From an uncultured Eubacterium sp. (GTDB lineage Bacteria; Bacillota; Clostridia; Peptostreptococcales; Anaerovoracaceae): a stretch of 15,878 nucleotides of DNA. Below the pieces are notes generated by a model. It did no database searches and was not told where the DNA came from. It saw nothing but the letters and a program-made list of their open reading frames with translations. Location: contig CAMOGZ010000009.1 of NCBI GenBank assembly GCA_946614405.1, positions 1 through 15,878 on the forward strand, written 5' to 3'. This document shows, piece by piece, positions 14,809 to 15,878 of the stretch. A program made the translations under genes and the position numbers. Within the stretch, counting starts at the first letter, position 1; each line of letters opens with the position of its first letter.

Positions 14809-14892
14809 CTACGATCTAAAAAATGAGAGCAGGATGAAACAGGCCTGCGATCGGCCTTTAGCAGTTCGTTTTCCGTCAGGAACGTTATCCAT
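14809..14892 (-). CDS. possible mgtE leader peptide, 27 residues
   Basis: ATG 14892 is preceded by AAAGGAAG seven bases upstream and opens 27 codons ending in TAG at 14809-14811, just beyond the U-run. The peptide starts MDNVPDGKRTAKGR and ends in a hydrophobic tail (CFILLSFFRS). The start codon sits inside the 5' arm of the terminator-like stem, so an initiating ribosome would open that stem. It resembles no protein I know. The acidic/proline N-terminus recalls enterobacterial MgtL only loosely. A longer in-frame start at 14910 lacks a ribosome site. Confidence 0.35.
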   Translation of the reverse strand: MDNVPDGKRTAKGRSQACFILLSFFRS

Positions 14893-14899
14893 ACTCTCA
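14818..14899 (-). terminator. multibranched terminator-like structure in mgtE leader
   Basis: Closing stem: TGAGAG (14894-14899) and GGAT (14887-14890) pair with CTCTCA (14824-14829) and ATCC (14832-14835). Six U residues (14818-14823) follow immediately. Inside are two small hairpins: CGTTCC/GGAAAACG with a TGAC loop, and AGGCC/GGCCT with a GATCGCA loop, flanked by AAAC/GTTT. This is the shape of a riboswitch or attenuator expression platform. Confidence 0.5.
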
Positions 14900-14927
14900 C
14901 TTCCTTTCATGGTGGTCATACGGATTC

Positions 14928-14956
14928 ATTATACCCTATAATCCGCAGAGAATCAA
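14928..14956 (-). promoter_or_regulatory. sigma-A promoter of the mgtE operon
   Basis: On the minus strand TTGATT (14951-14956), 17-bp spacer, TATAAT (14928-14933). Start expected near 14921. It is the only good promoter upstream of mgtE and defines the long leader. Confidence 0.75.
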
Positions 14957-15003
14957 CCGTTGTAATGTACAGTAATAAAAACAAAAATGAGTAAAAAGGT
15001 GTG

Positions 15004-15031
15004 TTGACAAACTCTCCGGAAGTGATATATT
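15004..15031 (+). promoter_or_regulatory. sigma-A promoter of gdhA
   Basis: TTGACA at 15004-15009, 16-bp spacer, TATATT at 15026-15031. Start near 15038 gives a leader of about 60 nt. It is divergent from the mgtE promoter, with about 47 bp between the -35 boxes. Confidence 0.75.
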
Positions 15032-15034
15032 TAA

Positions 15035-15878
<844 letters not shown>

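Larger units (their letters stand above)
14743..14921 (-). promoter_or_regulatory. structured mgtE 5' leader, candidate attenuator or riboswitch of unknown class
   Basis: From the promoter at 14928-14956 to ATG 14742 there are about 180 transcribed bases. In transcript order it contains a ribosome site and 27-codon ORF, a multibranched fold closed by a stem that ends in six U residues, a second copy of the 5' stem strand (AATGAGAG, 14773-14780), and an 8-nt segment (ATTGGTCC on the minus strand, 14794-14801) exactly complementary to the bases around the mgtE start (14741-14748). I do not see the conserved M-box (ykoK) core GGUGAGGCUCC, so it is not a recognisable M-box. The ligand, if any, is unknown. 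Confidence 0.5.

Noticed and set aside
14637..14900. 87-codon minus-strand frame starting GTG 14900 and running into mgtE
   Set aside because: It overlaps the mgtE start in another frame, its later part is a plain mgtE shadow (Arg/Ser rich), and the ATG 14892 leader ORF is better placed behind the ribosome site.
14743..14921. M-box (ykoK) Mg2+ riboswitch
   Set aside because: Expected before mgtE, but the conserved core GGUGAGGCUCC and the AGACGCCAAUGGGU segment are not present. Only a covariance search could exclude a divergent form.

Overview
The window looks like chromosomal core and near-core sequence from a low-to-moderate GC Gram-positive bacterium of the class Clostridia, most like a Lachnospiraceae-type gut anaerobe. 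The reasons are strong AGGAGG-type ribosome sites, sigma-A type promoters, no outer-membrane genes, and Firmicutes-typical families (DUF1836, YerC/TrpR-like, a split two-subunit transketolase, FtsEX with an M23 hydrolase, NADP-type glutamate dehydrogenase). The genus is inference. I see no tRNA, rRNA, CRISPR array, IS element or phage gene.

Layout, left to right. (1) 1-1512: the first codons of a COG0523/CobW GTPase (minus, cut by the edge), a DUF1836 putative regulator (minus), and a divergent SGNH hydrolase (plus). The last two fire from back-to-back promoters whose -35 boxes are 7 bp apart, and the SGNH gene ends in a strong GC hairpin. (2) 1512-3325: DUF445 membrane protein and recX (translationally coupled), then the small TrpR-like regulator yerC with its own good promoter and a palindrome over it. 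(3) 3333-8923: a tight minus-strand operon in the order ftsE, ftsX, coiled-coil M23 peptidoglycan hydrolase, recJ, S41 PDZ protease. FtsEX is expected to activate the exported hydrolase; recJ is an unexpected DNA-repair insertion. The ftsE leader carries a 24-bp near-perfect palindrome. (4) 8939-9759: a solitary ParA/MinD-fold protein whose nucleotide-binding motifs have decayed, driven by a perfect consensus promoter. (5) 9763-14956: minus-strand operon mgtE, nnrD, transketolase N subunit, transketolase C subunit, EamA permease, with gaps of 17 bp or less or short overlaps. (6) 14957-15878: divergent gdhA, cut by the right edge.

The most noteworthy signal is the roughly 180-nt leader of mgtE. 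It can fold into a multibranched element closed by a stem that ends in six U residues (terminator-like). It contains a 27-codon leader ORF with a ribosome site, a second copy of the stem strand that could pair alternatively, and an 8-nt segment complementary to the mgtE start region. It does not read as the known M-box Mg2+ riboswitch, so it is a candidate undescribed attenuator or riboswitch for a magnesium transporter. Second is the degenerate ParA-like protein beside the ftsEX operon.

Several gene starts were moved inward from the longest open frame to the codon with a proper ribosome site: DUF1836, SGNH hydrolase, S41 protease, ftsX, ParA-like, transketolase C, nnrD.
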